A DNA stretch of 64,000 nucleotides from Marinoscillum furvescens DSM 4134 (GTDB lineage: Bacteria; Bacteroidota; Bacteroidia; Cytophagales; Cyclobacteriaceae), in NCBI RefSeq assembly GCF_003386095.1, contig NZ_QREG01000013.1, positions 104,501 to 168,500 of the forward strand. Direction: 5' to 3'. The number at the start of each line of letters is the position of its first letter. Within the stretch, counting starts at the first letter, position 1. This document shows, piece after piece, positions 17,362-27,805 of the stretch. The notes under the pieces were generated by a model. It was given only the letters and a program-made list of their open reading frames with translations, was not told the DNA's origin and ran no database searches. Position numbers and translations under genes: made by a program.

Positions 17362-20168
17362 TTGGGGCGATAGATCATCCTTTTTCCCTGCTGCTGGTCT
17401 CCCTGCCGAACTACATAGCTGTAGATTCCCGGTTTTAATTGCACTCCTGCACTATTGGTGCCATCCCAGGAGATCCGGTTGACTCCTTTATATTGAGGTG
17501 CCCACAAGAGGTTTCTCACGAGCGCTCCCTGGCTATCATAGATGTCTATTCGTGTCAGTCCATCTTCGGGCAGTTCATACACGATCTCGGTCTCTCTATG
17601 GAATGGATTCGGGTAGTTTTGGTGGATACGTAGCGTCGTGTAGTCACTGCTGCCAGGTTGGTAAAGCTTGGCATTGGGTATAAAAGAGCGGAAGGTTCCG
17701 TTGCCATGAGTGGCGATGATAAGTTTACCGTCTACCGTTCTATAGTCCATCATGGCTATTACAGCATTGCCTATTTTGTCATCACTTTCTTTTAGCCATA
17801 GCGTATTGCTCGCGTTGAGGGCTTCACTGCTATAGAGACCTATGCTGGTGCCTACATAGTAAGCTGTGCCCGATGTGGTGGGGACTATTTCGGCCCACCT
17901 TACACTAGGTCCACTCCCGGTGCCGTCTGGGTATTGCTCCAGATTACCGCTGATATCTGTAAAAGTCACGCCTCCGTCAGTGGTGTGAAAAACTGAAGGA
18001 ACGTTGTAATTTGAAAATACCACTACAAACTCGGAAGGACTTTCCGGGTGAGTCGCAATGCAGATGATGTGTCCATTTTTGGGGAATTCGGGCCAAATGA
18101 TCGTCTCCACATCGGATTGAGTAGGGTCAGAGGCATTCATTATTTTTTGAATGCGAGGGGTTTCTTCAGTGACGCCAGCCAGGAGTAGGTCCTGTACCGG
18201 GGATTTTTCTATGGCGGTATAGGTACCGGCTGCTAATTGCGTGTCTTCTATTTCAGACCACCCCACAAGCGTTTGTTTTTGCGAACCAGCAGGAATTTGC
18301 GAAAGGTTGTCATTGCGCCACAGCACGTCTCCTCCTGCAAGAAACATCCGGTTGGCATTGGTTGGGTCCAGAATGTACGGGTTGATAAACAGATAACCCT
18401 GGCCTTCGCGGCTGCCTCCACCTATAGGATCTACACGCGCAAAGGACTGCAACTTTTGATCTTCATTCAAAATGAGCCGGTAGATCTGACTGTTTTGAAA
18501 GGATACATAGACAAAATCTCTATTTGGAGTGATAGCACAAAACCCGCCATCCCCGCCCAATACACGGTCCCAGGTGGGGCTTTCTCCTCCCCGGTTTGAT
18601 ATGTACGTACCATTGTCTTGCATACCTCCTATGATTTCATTGGTGGCAGCATCATGGCGCTGCGCTATGGTATAATACTGCGAGGTGACATAGCCGTTGT
18701 TTAAGCTAAACCACGCTACAGAGTCTGCCTCATTGTTGTTGGTTTTGCGTAACCCTCCGTCATTGGCAGAAATCATTTTTCGCCCATCTGATGGATAAAA
18801 TAACATTAAGTGCTGATCCGGATAGTGCCCTTCATACACAGATGCGTCATTTTTTGTGCTGTAGCCTCCTATCCACTGAGTAGAAGAGGAGGTTGCAAAT
18901 CCATTGGTAGACCGGTAAAGGTTAGTGCCTCCAATGAATACCGTGGTAGGGTCGTCGGGGTGCACAGCGATGGCCATGTTGTAACCGCCCTGGGTGTTTA
19001 GGTCGCCATAAGAGCCACCAAAGGCAGGGAGGTTGCCAGTGAGGTCACGCCACTGGCCACGAACATAAGGGGTAGAAGCTTGCCAGGTGAATTTCCACAG
19101 GTAAACTTGTGTGCCTTGCGTATAGAAATAGATGTGTTTCCCATCGCTGGAGGCGCCCATTACTGTGCGCTCGTGGTATTCAGGAAAGCCCCCTGGAGTG
19201 ATGTTGGTCCAGTTTTTTCCATCTACTGAGGCAAAGATGCCAGCGACAGATGCACGTTGATTGGAGCTGGTTTTGGTAGATAAGGTAGCGTAGAATACAC
19301 CATTACCTGCGCGTTGTACATTGGTGTAAAAGGGTGCTGTGGAATTGTTGAGATCTTCAGTGTCGGGTAAGTCAAAAAGGCGTTGACCTAACTCTGCGGT
19401 CCAGGTGTTTCCGCCATCATTGGAGCGCAAAATGCCCCCAAAAGTGGCCACGAGTAATTCGTCTTCTTCCTGGTTGTCCGGGTTGGTGCAGATGCTCCAG
19501 GTGTATTGAAACTGGCTGTTGAATATATCTGGGGTGTATCCGGATACAGTGGAAGGCAATACATGCCAGGAGTCTCCATTGTCAGTGGATTTGTAAATGC
19601 CTGCCCCTCTATAGGGCGCTGCCAGAGATTTGGCAGAGTTGCCTACCAGCTCTCCAGTGCCAAAATACCAGGTATCCTCTTTTCCTTCACGGGTATCCTG
19701 AGCAAGTGCGGTGATAGTATTTCTAAGGGTAGGGTCGGAGGTGCGTCGCCAGGCCACGCCTCCGTCGGTGGTTTTCCATATGCCTCCTGATACACCACCG
19801 GCTATCAGGGTGTTTTCATCTCGAACATCAAAAGCAGCAGCTCGTGTTCGGCCACCTACGTTAAAGGGTCCGACAGCAGTATAGGTGGTTTCGGTGTAGC
19901 GCAGGTTGTTTTGCCGGGCAAATGCCTCTCGTGATGGTATGGAAGCACTAAACTGAAGTTCTTTGCTCCGAATATTCGAAGGAAGTTCGCCTGTAGATGG
20001 GTCAGCCAAAATGGACCGCTCATATTCGAATCGTGCAGTGGGGTTTTCTTTGCTGCCTATGGCAGAAGGAGCAGAAACAAAAGATAAAAAATAATCCGGT
20101 TGCGACTGGGGCAACCGGATCGAAAAACATAAAATCGTAAATACAGTGAGCGTGAGTGCGTTCTTCAC
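17358..20168 (-). CDS. Secreted BNR/VPS10-like beta-propeller protein with T9SS/FlgD-like C-terminus
   Basis: A 936-residue exported protein. The signal peptide is followed by repeats of the Asp-box type (TDGGVAWRRT, STDNGDSWHVL, SNDGGNTWTAEL, TTDGGVTFTDI), as found in sialidase-like and VPS10 propellers. The last 90 residues (HQNYPNPFHRETEIVYELPE ... GVNRISWDGTNSAGVQLKPGIYSYVV) are a FlgD-Ig-like T9SS sorting domain. No sialidase catalytic set was recognised, so a binding role is as likely as hydrolysis. Its GTG start shares one base with the stop of the gene before it (TAGTG). Confidence 0.87.
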   Translation of the reverse strand: MKNALTLTVFTILCFSIRLPQSQPDYFLSFVSAPSAIGSKENPTARFEYERSILADPSTGELPSNIRSKELQFSASIPSREAFARQNNLRYTETTYTAVGPFNVGGRTRAAAFDVRDENTLIAGGVSGGIWKTTDGGVAWRRTSDPTLRNTITALAQDTREGKEDTWYFGTGELVGNSAKSLAAPYRGAGIYKSTDNGDSWHVLPSTVSGYTPDIFNSQFQYTWSICTNPDNQEEDELLVATFGGILRSNDGGNTWTAELGQRLFDLPDTEDLNNSTAPFYTNVQRAGNGVFYATLSTKTSSNQRASVAGIFASVDGKNWTNITPGGFPEYHERTVMGASSDGKHIYFYTQGTQVYLWKFTWQASTPYVRGQWRDLTGNLPAFGGSYGDLNTQGGYNMAIAVHPDDPTTVFIGGTNLYRSTNGFATSSSTQWIGGYSTKNDASVYEGHYPDQHLMLFYPSDGRKMISANDGGLRKTNNNEADSVAWFSLNNGYVTSQYYTIAQRHDAATNEIIGGMQDNGTYISNRGGESPTWDRVLGGDGGFCAITPNRDFVYVSFQNSQIYRLILNEDQKLQSFARVDPIGGGSREGQGYLFINPYILDPTNANRMFLAGGDVLWRNDNLSQIPAGSQKQTLVGWSEIEDTQLAAGTYTAIEKSPVQDLLLAGVTEETPRIQKIMNASDPTQSDVETIIWPEFPKNGHIICIATHPESPSEFVVVFSNYNVPSVFHTTDGGVTFTDISGNLEQYPDGTGSGPSVRWAEIVPTTSGTAYYVGTSIGLYSSEALNASNTLWLKESDDKIGNAVIAMMDYRTVDGKLIIATHGNGTFRSFIPNAKLYQPGSSDYTTLRIHQNYPNPFHRETEIVYELPEDGLTRIDIYDSQGALVRNLLWAPQYKGVNRISWDGTNSAGVQLKPGIYSYVVRQGDQQQGKRMIYRPN

Positions 20169-20536
20169 TATTCGATGACTGTGTTTAGTTTATTGGTGCG
20201 ACCTTCTTGTAATATGGCTGTTTGTACACCTTCTCCATCGTTGTTCATGTCACCTTTGCGTGCATCAATGAAGTACGAAATAGGCTCCACATCTTTAAAG
20301 GTCACTCTTCCTTTTTCATCTGTTAGGCCAATTGCCACTGGGTTTTCGTCTTTGCGGTATTCCTCTTCAGACTTAAAGATCTTTACCTGTACTCCTTCGG
20401 TGGGATTGCCCAGACCGTCCAGTACAGTGATCTTTAGTTTGGTAGGAAGTAGCTGTGTGTTTGCAGGTTTAAACGAAAACAATCCGACCATTAAGATGGC
20501 CGACAGGATAAAAAGTATGTATTTCATAATTCTCAT
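20168..20536 (-). CDS. Small exported Ig-like (carboxypeptidase-regulatory-like) protein
   Basis: A 122-residue protein with a signal peptide or N-terminal anchor (MKYILFILSAILMVG) and one small beta-sandwich: KLKITVLDGLGNPTEGVQVKIF ... GLTDEKGRVTFKDVEPISYFIDARKGD. This pattern is shared by carboxypeptidase-regulatory-like and SpaA/CnaB-type domains. It probably sits in the periplasm. It is translationally coupled to the following secreted propeller gene. The ATG at 20527 is an alternative start. Confidence 0.8.
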   Translation of the reverse strand: MRIMKYILFILSAILMVGLFSFKPANTQLLPTKLKITVLDGLGNPTEGVQVKIFKSEEEYRKDENPVAIGLTDEKGRVTFKDVEPISYFIDARKGDMNNDGEGVQTAILQEGRTNKLNTVIE

Positions 20537-20548
20537 TGTTAGTGCGTT

Positions 20549-21136
20549 CTAGGTATTTTCAAACAAATACTTAGCCAAAAGCTCAAAACTGTCAGGTTTT
20601 TGATACTGACGATCGCTGTAGGTGTTGGCTGTCAGCTTGATATAGCTTGGCCTTTTGTCTATCACGATATGCTCAATCAAAATGTTTCCAAAATACTGCC
20701 GCAGTTCTTCGGTTTCATTTTTCAGCTGCCGGGGTTTGAAGTAGTATTTCTCTTTGGTCTCTACAAAGTCCTTTTTCTCAGTAATGGTTATGTCTGCGTT
20801 GGCTTTTTTATAGTTGAGCTGCTGTACTTTTTCTGCCAGCCAGTCGAACAAAAACTTAAACTCGGTCACCCCTAAGTGCTCGTGGTAGGAGATCGCAAAA
20901 CCATTGGACAGTGATGTGTTTAGGATGTGTACATCTGGTTCACCTACCATGCGGTCTAGCTTTAAGCGGTAGCTGTCAGCCACTGCCTGCACCATATCCG
21001 TTTTTTTATAGCTGTTTTTCCAGCGGTTATAGTCCTCTAAGTAGGAGTCTTTTCGCTTGATCAGCTCCTGCATCACTACACCTTCGGCTTGTTTGGAAGG
21101 GAAAAGTCGCTCATATATTTGATCAAAAAAGGTCAT
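20549..21136 (-). CDS. Conserved-type hypothetical protein, 195 residues
   Basis: I do not recognise this protein. It has no signal peptide or membrane helix. It starts with FFDQIYERLFPSK, is rich in Lys, Glu and Tyr, and alternates helical and strand-like segments (FAISYHEHLGVTEFKFLFDWLAEKVQQLNY ... RPSYIKLTANTYSDR). It lies 12 bases before the small Ig-like gene and 6 bases after the end of the 1410-residue T9SS gene, so all four minus-strand genes 17358-25375 may be one operon. Confidence 0.75.
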   Translation of the reverse strand: MTFFDQIYERLFPSKQAEGVVMQELIKRKDSYLEDYNRWKNSYKKTDMVQAVADSYRLKLDRMVGEPDVHILNTSLSNGFAISYHEHLGVTEFKFLFDWLAEKVQQLNYKKANADITITEKKDFVETKEKYYFKPRQLKNETEELRQYFGNILIEHIVIDKRPSYIKLTANTYSDRQYQKPDSFELLAKYLFENT

Positions 21137-21142
21137 GTGGTT

Positions 21143-24100
21143 TTACTTTACAACTGTCACTGAGCCATACTGTTCGATGGTGCCTTGCTCAGGCTCCAGT
21201 GAACTGGTAAATACCATTCTGTACGCATAGGTGCCTTGCTGTACATATTGCCCGGCAAATGTGCCATCCCAGCGGAAGTTCTTATTGCTGGAGTGAAAGA
21301 CCAGATCTCCCCAGCGATTGTATACGTAAACCTGGAAGTTCTCAATATATTCATTAGGAAACGCAAACCATTCTTCATTTTGTCCATTGCCATTTGGGCT
21401 AAATGCATTAGGTACAAATATTTGCCTGAAGCACGCATCTGTTACCACAAGCTGCACGGTGTCTGTCTGTACACAGTGCGGCGGGTTGAGGTCTCTGACT
21501 TCTACAAAGTAGCTGCCACTATCCAGGTCGTTGACACGTACAATGCGCTCTGTCAGCTCCTGACTTTGTGTAAATACATTGGCACCTGCATCATCATACA
21601 CATTGATTTCCACTTGTGCTGGTATACGTTCACCAAAAGTAATCGCAATATCTCCCGTGTTAGCACACTCACTTTCCGCAACTGCTTCCATTTCATATGG
21701 AGCATTGTCTTCCAGCAGGTAAACGGCCAGATAACTACAGCCTGTCACGGTATTTTCCATAGTCACCTCATATGTGCCGGCTAGAAGACCGGTCACCGGT
21801 GGGGTGGTGCCTGGTCCATCAAAATTAAACGGTCCGGCATTGGTAGGTCCTGTTACCTGGTAGCTGAAGTTTCCAGTCTGGTCTACGCTGAGCGCAAAAG
21901 ATCCGTTCGCTTCACCACATTCTGCGGGTACCACGTCTACCTGCTCATGGACCGGGGCAGCCGTAATCACTACTTCGGCACTGTCTGTGTATATACATCC
22001 GGTGATGTCATTGGTGACTTCTACCAGATACATGTAGGTGCCCGGAGTATTGGTATTCACCTGGTGGGTACGCTGATTACCTACAGGTACACCGTCGCGG
22101 TACCATTGATAGTCCGGTCCCGGGTCATTGGAATCAAGTAACAAATCATCAAACTGGCAGATCTGCACATCTGGACCTATGTCTATCACCGTTTCATCCT
22201 GACCTATAAAGACTGTGACCGTATCTGATGAACAGCCCTCATCACTGATGATGGCTACATCCACAATCTGAGGACTGCTAAAAGTAACCGTACGGGTGGT
22301 TTGACCGGTAGACCAGTAATAATTGAGATCTGTACGTACCGAGTCCCACGCCGCCAGCTCAATGTCTCCTCCACACAGTGACGTGTCTGTTGGTACTGTT
22401 GGAGCTTCAGGTATGGTAAAGACTTCTATGGTATCTGTAAGAGTAAATGCCGTATCACATCTGTTGGTTAATGTCAGTGTGACGATGTAAGTGCTGTCTA
22501 CCGTATATACATGAGAGGTATCGGTGAGGTTGAGTTCTGGGCCTATCACCGTGCCATCGCCAAAGTCCCAGGTGAAATACTCAATGCTAGAATCCCTTCC
22601 AGTGCCTGAGAAGCGTGTTTCTACACCCTGGCAGGCTACTTCTGTAGTGATGGATGGTTGCATAGATGGTGAGCTCACCTGCTGGGTAAAATTAGGTAGT
22701 CCCATTCGTGACGTACGTGAAAGCAAATCTACGCTAGATAATTGTAAGTTCGCTCCGGCATCATCACCTGCTGGGGAGGAGAGGGTGGCTAGCTGGTTGG
22801 TGTTTTCTATGGCAATATAGATCTGTCCATCAGGGGCCATCTGCATGGCTCCGTATGAGGTAGGTGGAGCGTCTGGGTATACAAATTTTGTAGCTTCTAT
22901 GTCGGCTACTTCATTGTCTGTGTTGAGACTGTCCAGATCGTACTGAATTACACGCGAAGTGGCTCCTGTGGTGGTCACATAGAGCTTGAGGGCGTCTGTA
23001 GAAAATTCTAAGCCGTATGCCTGGCTACCGGGTTCGTCTATGTTGATTAGTCGTGAATTGCTCACCTGCCCTGTAGCCACATCAAAATCAAGAATGTCAA
23101 TGTAATTGGGACTGCCGGGCACCACTACGGCCAGCATACCTGCACCTGGTGCGAATTTCATGTAGCCTGTAGCACGTGGCTCTTCCTGAAATATATGATG
23201 GGTGCCTGCCACGGAGTGTATGGCACCTATTACTCCATTGTTGTTGATCTGATAGCCTCTAAAATGATTGTTGCCATACTCATGAGCCATGAGCCAGGGG
23301 GTGCCTGTAAATCCAGAGGCTGTCACCCGTTCGGAACTGCATTCGATGATGGGCACATTTTTAATCATTACCTGTCCTCTGGCAGTGTCCTTTTTCATGT
23401 CTACAATGGACATTTTCAAGTTGAAGGTGTGGTCTCCATAGACTTCCTCCGTGGTGAAGATGTAAAACATGGTGTTGTCATTGGCAAAAGGGATGATCAT
23501 GGCAGATTGGGCAGAAGTACTGTCTCCACCAATGCCGGAGCCATTTATCATTATTTGATGTTCTTTGTTCCAGACTGTGGAGCCATTGGTATAGAAGAGT
23601 AGTTGCCCATCCTGATCGGAGATGGTGGCACACCCTTCGGGCGAGTCCATGAGGTTGGCGTCTTCCAGCACCTGTGGTGGGGTAAAATTAAAATCAAGGC
23701 CTGCCTGCTCGCCAAAGTACCATTGATTGGCCAGGTTTCGCTGGACGCCGTACTCCGTCACCACTATGTCGTCATAAGCCGTACATCCAGAGCTGGTTAC
23801 TACTTCCACCCAATAGGTGCCAGTGGTATCGACTTCTATTGTTTGCGTGGTTTCACCGGTACTCCACGTGTACTGTAGCATGCCTGCGCCTGCATCAAGA
23901 ATAAGTGAATCTTCTACGCATATCGTTGTGTCATTTCCAAGGTCCACAGAGTCACTTGGATTATATTCGTAGGGAAGTATTTGCGACTGAATGTATCCAT
24001 TTAGTTCTACAGTGAGTGTTACAAAATAGCCACCAGGCTGATCATACTCATGGATAGGGGCAGGGCCAGCACCAAAGCCTCCATCACCAAACGCCCAGAA

Positions 24101-25375
24101 GTAGTTGTTGGGTAATGGGTCAACTTGTGCAATGAACCTGGTGGGGCTATGCTCGCAAGAGTCTAGATAGGTAATGGACATATCGAAATAATTGCCAGGC
24201 ATATATGCGGGGGCAAACTCTGGAAACTGCCTGCCATTGTAATCCACGTCGAACACGAGCGGGTTGTAGATGAATGTTTCGTCTATGGTGCTGTCTGGGC
24301 TCAAGATTGCTCCCAGGTTGTAAGGGCCATCTACCATTTCCTGATACAGGTGATAAATACGTCCGTCTATGCCTTTTCGCAAGCCAAAGCTTCGGTGTAG
24401 CGAATCCACCGCAGTGCGAACCCGCGGGGTGGCTGCTGCGGTGTCTAGCAGGTCTATTTGTAGTACCTGACCAAATGAGGTGCTATCGCCAGTGCGGGAG
24501 AGGTAGAGGATGCTGCCGTCTTCAGACCATTCAGCATCAAAGATCACCGGGTCATTTTGGTCATTAAAGCCAGTGTTGGTCAGCTGCTGCTGAAAGGTGA
24601 GTTCTCCTGTAATAGGGTCAAAGTTTGCCAGTAGCGTGTTTCGATTGGCCTGCCGGGGTACAAAAGCGATAGTAGTACCTGTGCTGTCTTCTTTTATAGC
24701 CAGGTTCGCTGCTTCGAAAGGAGCGATGCTATCCATCAGGCTGTAAGTATTGGTGGCACCTATGCCTCCGATATTTATGTCGGTTACTTGAAACTCCAGT
24801 GTGTTGATGTCCTGAGTGATGAGCCAGTAGCGTACGCCATCAGCATTTGGGACTATACGAAGTAGTTCACCCACATCGGTGAGTCCGGTGCGCTGATTGA
24901 TAGTGGTAATGTCTCCGAGTGGGTATTGCGACACGCCGGAGTTGCCCACGAGAGAAGCATCCACTATGGAATAGTCGATGGAAGTACCTGTATGCGTAAA
25001 AAAGTAAAATTGCGATGATACATCGCCTAGCGGGCTGGTGACCACCGGATGAATCCTGGACAGGTCTGCATTGAGGCGATTGGCACCCAAACCCGGAAGC
25101 AACGTATGGCTGGCATCGTAGATGTTTTCTCCATCACTGTAAAAAAGCAGGTTGCCTTTATCCTGGTCCACGATCACCGCAGACCCGTTTATCCCAAAAG
25201 GTACGGCCTGATTCGCTTCTTCTACAGGTGCACGGCCATTTTTGTCAAACACCAAATGATCCGGTGAATTACCAAAATACCACTGAGTTTCTGTAATATT
25301 TTGGGCAGAAGCTCCGAAAAAGAGCCCTAAAGCCATCCATCCTAAAAATACTCCTGAACGTAAAATCTTTGACAT
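21143..25375 (-). CDS. Giant secreted PKD-domain protein with type B T9SS sorting domain
   Basis: A 1410-residue surface or secreted protein. A signal peptide ends at GASAQ. Two long regions look like beta-propellers (each begins with QWYFGNSPDHLVFD or QWYFGEQAGLDFNF and contains GNLLFYSDG / GQLLFYTNG). PKD-like domains follow (YFTWDFGDGTV, FWAFGDGGFG) and CSSDTVTV-type Ig modules. The last 95 residues (FVPNAFSPNGNGQNEEW ... VYNRWGDLVFHSS ... GTYAYRMVF) are the gliding-motility-associated type B sorting domain. Such cargo is usually paired with a PorP/SprF protein, and one lies divergently at 25517. Confidence 0.92.
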   Translation of the reverse strand: MSKILRSGVFLGWMALGLFFGASAQNITETQWYFGNSPDHLVFDKNGRAPVEEANQAVPFGINGSAVIVDQDKGNLLFYSDGENIYDASHTLLPGLGANRLNADLSRIHPVVTSPLGDVSSQFYFFTHTGTSIDYSIVDASLVGNSGVSQYPLGDITTINQRTGLTDVGELLRIVPNADGVRYWLITQDINTLEFQVTDINIGGIGATNTYSLMDSIAPFEAANLAIKEDSTGTTIAFVPRQANRNTLLANFDPITGELTFQQQLTNTGFNDQNDPVIFDAEWSEDGSILYLSRTGDSTSFGQVLQIDLLDTAAATPRVRTAVDSLHRSFGLRKGIDGRIYHLYQEMVDGPYNLGAILSPDSTIDETFIYNPLVFDVDYNGRQFPEFAPAYMPGNYFDMSITYLDSCEHSPTRFIAQVDPLPNNYFWAFGDGGFGAGPAPIHEYDQPGGYFVTLTVELNGYIQSQILPYEYNPSDSVDLGNDTTICVEDSLILDAGAGMLQYTWSTGETTQTIEVDTTGTYWVEVVTSSGCTAYDDIVVTEYGVQRNLANQWYFGEQAGLDFNFTPPQVLEDANLMDSPEGCATISDQDGQLLFYTNGSTVWNKEHQIMINGSGIGGDSTSAQSAMIIPFANDNTMFYIFTTEEVYGDHTFNLKMSIVDMKKDTARGQVMIKNVPIIECSSERVTASGFTGTPWLMAHEYGNNHFRGYQINNNGVIGAIHSVAGTHHIFQEEPRATGYMKFAPGAGMLAVVVPGSPNYIDILDFDVATGQVSNSRLINIDEPGSQAYGLEFSTDALKLYVTTTGATSRVIQYDLDSLNTDNEVADIEATKFVYPDAPPTSYGAMQMAPDGQIYIAIENTNQLATLSSPAGDDAGANLQLSSVDLLSRTSRMGLPNFTQQVSSPSMQPSITTEVACQGVETRFSGTGRDSSIEYFTWDFGDGTVIGPELNLTDTSHVYTVDSTYIVTLTLTNRCDTAFTLTDTIEVFTIPEAPTVPTDTSLCGGDIELAAWDSVRTDLNYYWSTGQTTRTVTFSSPQIVDVAIISDEGCSSDTVTVFIGQDETVIDIGPDVQICQFDDLLLDSNDPGPDYQWYRDGVPVGNQRTHQVNTNTPGTYMYLVEVTNDITGCIYTDSAEVVITAAPVHEQVDVVPAECGEANGSFALSVDQTGNFSYQVTGPTNAGPFNFDGPGTTPPVTGLLAGTYEVTMENTVTGCSYLAVYLLEDNAPYEMEAVAESECANTGDIAITFGERIPAQVEINVYDDAGANVFTQSQELTERIVRVNDLDSGSYFVEVRDLNPPHCVQTDTVQLVVTDACFRQIFVPNAFSPNGNGQNEEWFAFPNEYIENFQVYVYNRWGDLVFHSSNKNFRWDGTFAGQYVQQGTYAYRMVFTSSLEPEQGTIEQYGSVTVVK

Positions 25376-25516
25376 CAAATGAAATAAGGGTTATATATGC
25401 AGGAATTGTCACGCTGACACAACACAATGTAAATTTAGCATAAAATACTAACGCTAAACTTTACGTTACATTACCTAGTTTAGCAACTTTAATCAAAATA
25501 CCTTTATACGCGTAAT

Positions 25517-26584
25517 TTGATCTCCACAAATCCATATCGCCTCGCAATTCTTGTGAAAATCATTGTTTTTTCAATGGTTTTTGGTTGTTGGTCTCCGAAC
25601 ACAGCTCATGCACAAGATCCTCAGTTTTCCCAGTACTATGCTGCACCGATGTACCTCAATCCCGGCCTGGTAGGGATTAATCAAAAGGGACGTGCAGGTA
25701 TCAACTACCGCAATCAGTGGCCGCAGATAGATGCCAACTACCGGACCTATTCATTTTACATCGATTATTTCTTTGAAGAGGAATACAGTGCGCTAGGACT
25801 TATTGTAAACAGAGACGAAGAGGGGATCGCGGGCTTACAGTCTACCAATATAGGGTTGCAATACGCCTATCAGGTAAATCTGACCTACGACTGGACTTTT
25901 AGGCCAGGGGTGGAGGTGTCGTATTATTGGCGCGATATCAATTTCAGTGAGCTGACATTTGGTGACCAGTTTGACAATACAGGGCAGGTGCGCCCCGTAA
26001 GTTCTGAGGCCTTCAATACCGGCATGAATGCCCAGTTTGTGGACCTGGCCTTTGGAGGTGTGCTTTACAATGGCAAAATGTGGGCTGGAGCAGCCATGCA
26101 CCATGTATTGGAGCCCAATCAATCGCTGGCAGGGGGTGAGTCTCCTTTACCTCGAAAGTTTTCCCTCCATGGGGGTTATAAGATCTTGTTTTCTGATATC
26201 AATCCCAAAGCAAGAAGACCAGAAAAAGGACGTGAACGCAGCTTTACGCCTTCTATCAACTATAAGCAGCAGGGCTCCTTTAAGCAGCTCGATGCAGGAA
26301 TCTATTTTACACTAGAGCCTGTTTTGCTGGGCGCCTGGTATCGGGGCATCCCTATCGATGGGTTTACAGGTACTAAAAACAGCGAATCGATCATTTCTAT
26401 GATTGGCTTCAATACTGGCGATCTTACTATCGGTTACAGCTTCGATTATACCATTTCTGACTTGGGTATTGGCAGTGGTGGCGCTCATGAAGTGTCTATC
26501 ATTTATGCCTTTAGCTTGGCTGATCCGCGTAAGCCATCGCGTGAAGTGCGGGAGCTCAGGTGTCCGGTACCTTTCTTGTTTTAG
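25517..26584 (+). CDS. PorP/SprF family type IX secretion membrane protein
   Basis: A 355-residue outer membrane beta-barrel of the PorP/SprF family, which helps secrete or anchor type B T9SS cargo. Hallmarks are AQDPQFSQYYAAPMYLNPGLVG just after the signal peptide, NYRNQWPQI, and the C-terminal YSFDYTISDLG and HEVSIIYAF segments. The frame opens with TTG at 25517; GTG at 25553 would give a more usual signal peptide (MKIIVFSMVFG). A -7-like TACCTTTA is at 25499. It diverges from the giant PKD gene, a typical pairing. Confidence 0.92.
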   Translation: MISTNPYRLAILVKIIVFSMVFGCWSPNTAHAQDPQFSQYYAAPMYLNPGLVGINQKGRAGINYRNQWPQIDANYRTYSFYIDYFFEEEYSALGLIVNRDEEGIAGLQSTNIGLQYAYQVNLTYDWTFRPGVEVSYYWRDINFSELTFGDQFDNTGQVRPVSSEAFNTGMNAQFVDLAFGGVLYNGKMWAGAAMHHVLEPNQSLAGGESPLPRKFSLHGGYKILFSDINPKARRPEKGRERSFTPSINYKQQGSFKQLDAGIYFTLEPVLLGAWYRGIPIDGFTGTKNSESIISMIGFNTGDLTIGYSFDYTISDLGIGSGGAHEVSIIYAFSLADPRKPSREVRELRCPVPFLF

Positions 26585-26599
26585 TAGCCGCCTGGCACT

Positions 26600-26627
26600 A
26601 AAAAAAGGGAAGCCTATTCGGCTCCCC
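26600..26627 (-). terminator. Terminator of the lipoprotein gene at 26657
   Basis: On the minus strand GGGGAGCC, loop GAATA and GGCTTCCC form an 8-bp stem with one G-T wobble, followed by seven T. It lies 30 bases past the stop. Confidence 0.85.
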
Positions 26628-26656
26628 CTTTCCCTCATTAGACCAAATTATGATCG

Positions 26657-27805
26657 TTAATATGTGAATACAAAGTTGCTGAAGGAACCATAGTAGCTGG
26701 ATGACTGGGTAGTACCCCAGGTGCTCAGCTGAAAGCTGTCCCCAGCTGCTACGGGCACGGATACGGTGCCATTGGCGTTTCCTGCCACACTTAGGCGAGT
26801 TTCTACGCCATTTACAGAGTAGGCGATGCGGTCTCCATACTGACCCGATGTTCTGATGATCAACTCATAATCGAAAGAAATAGCTCCACTGTCTGGTACC
26901 GTGATAGTGGATGTAAAACCACCTCCACCAGAAGGACAATCAAAGCTCAACGCTGTAGGGGAGAACTGGTAGCCAGTGGCAGATCCATTGTTGGTTGAAG
27001 TCCAGTTGGCACCATCAAAGTATCCTGTAAATCCTTCAATCTGAGTAGGTACCGGCGTGAACGGCTCATCTTCTACCACGATCGGAGCGACGGTCACAGA
27101 GAATAATCCTTCACCTTGCAGTTGGGTGATAGTCAGGTTGTATCCTTTGCCTTTGGTGTCAGATACTATCGAGCTGGTACCGATCACGGATCCAGACTGG
27201 TTGTTCACTACTGCAAAATCGTAAGACTGAGCAGTTGCTAATGTAGGCAGGTAAAGCTCAGTATAAGGATTGGCCTGATCTGCTACTACCACAGGTCCGC
27301 TTGCATTGTCTACAGTGATGTGGTGGGTGATGTAGAAATATGCCGGGAGTGTAAACTGGAAATACACTTCTTGCAAGTCTACGGTGACATTGACGTCCGT
27401 GGCTTGCTGCGGTTGGATGCTAAAATCCAGACTGCCAGAGTAGTGGCCGATGGTGATGTCAGCATCCTTTTCATTGTCCAGTACGGCTGTATAGGCTCCT
27501 TCCATGATTTCAATGGTGTCAGATGGGATTTGTCCTACGGCGTATTGCAAAACGATGTTGTTGGTGCCTTGCTGATAGATGGTAAGCCCAAAATCATTGA
27601 GGCCCAGGTTGGGAGCGTGACTCACTCTTCCCGAGCTGTTACCGGGAATGCTTTCCACGTTGAATACATTCAGTGAGACAGCCATGTAGCCTGTTTCACC
27701 TGAAGGTGTAGGTACTTCATCTTGTTCGCAGCTTGAAAATACTGCACTCATGATCACTGCAGTGAGCAGGACCAGCTTGTTAATCATTTTACTTTTTACT
27801 AGCAT
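26657..27805 (-). CDS. DUF4493-like lipoprotein
   Basis: A 382-residue predicted outer-surface or periplasmic lipoprotein with lipobox FSSC. The N-terminal half (GYMAVSLNVFNVES ... IMEGAYTAVLDNEKD) resembles DUF4493-type Bacteroidota lipoproteins. The C-terminal 130 residues form a beta-sandwich-like region with Gly-Ser runs (CPSGGGGFTSTITVPDSGAISFDYELIIRTSGQYGDRIAYSVNG), which looks like a jelly-roll or lectin-like fold. The ATG at 27787 is an alternative start. Ligand unknown. Confidence 0.72.
   Translation of the reverse strand: MLVKSKMINKLVLLTAVIMSAVFSSCEQDEVPTPSGETGYMAVSLNVFNVESIPGNSSGRVSHAPNLGLNDFGLTIYQQGTNNIVLQYAVGQIPSDTIEIMEGAYTAVLDNEKDADITIGHYSGSLDFSIQPQQATDVNVTVDLQEVYFQFTLPAYFYITHHITVDNASGPVVVADQANPYTELYLPTLATAQSYDFAVVNNQSGSVIGTSSIVSDTKGKGYNLTITQLQGEGLFSVTVAPIVVEDEPFTPVPTQIEGFTGYFDGANWTSTNNGSATGYQFSPTALSFDCPSGGGGFTSTITVPDSGAISFDYELIIRTSGQYGDRIAYSVNGVETRLSVAGNANGTVSVPVAAGDSFQLSTWGTTQSSSYYGSFSNFVFTY

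Noticed and set aside
20549-25375. Frameshifted or split gene between the 195-residue protein and the giant T9SS protein
   Set aside because: The giant protein ends with a complete sorting domain and the smaller one has its own start, so they are separate genes.
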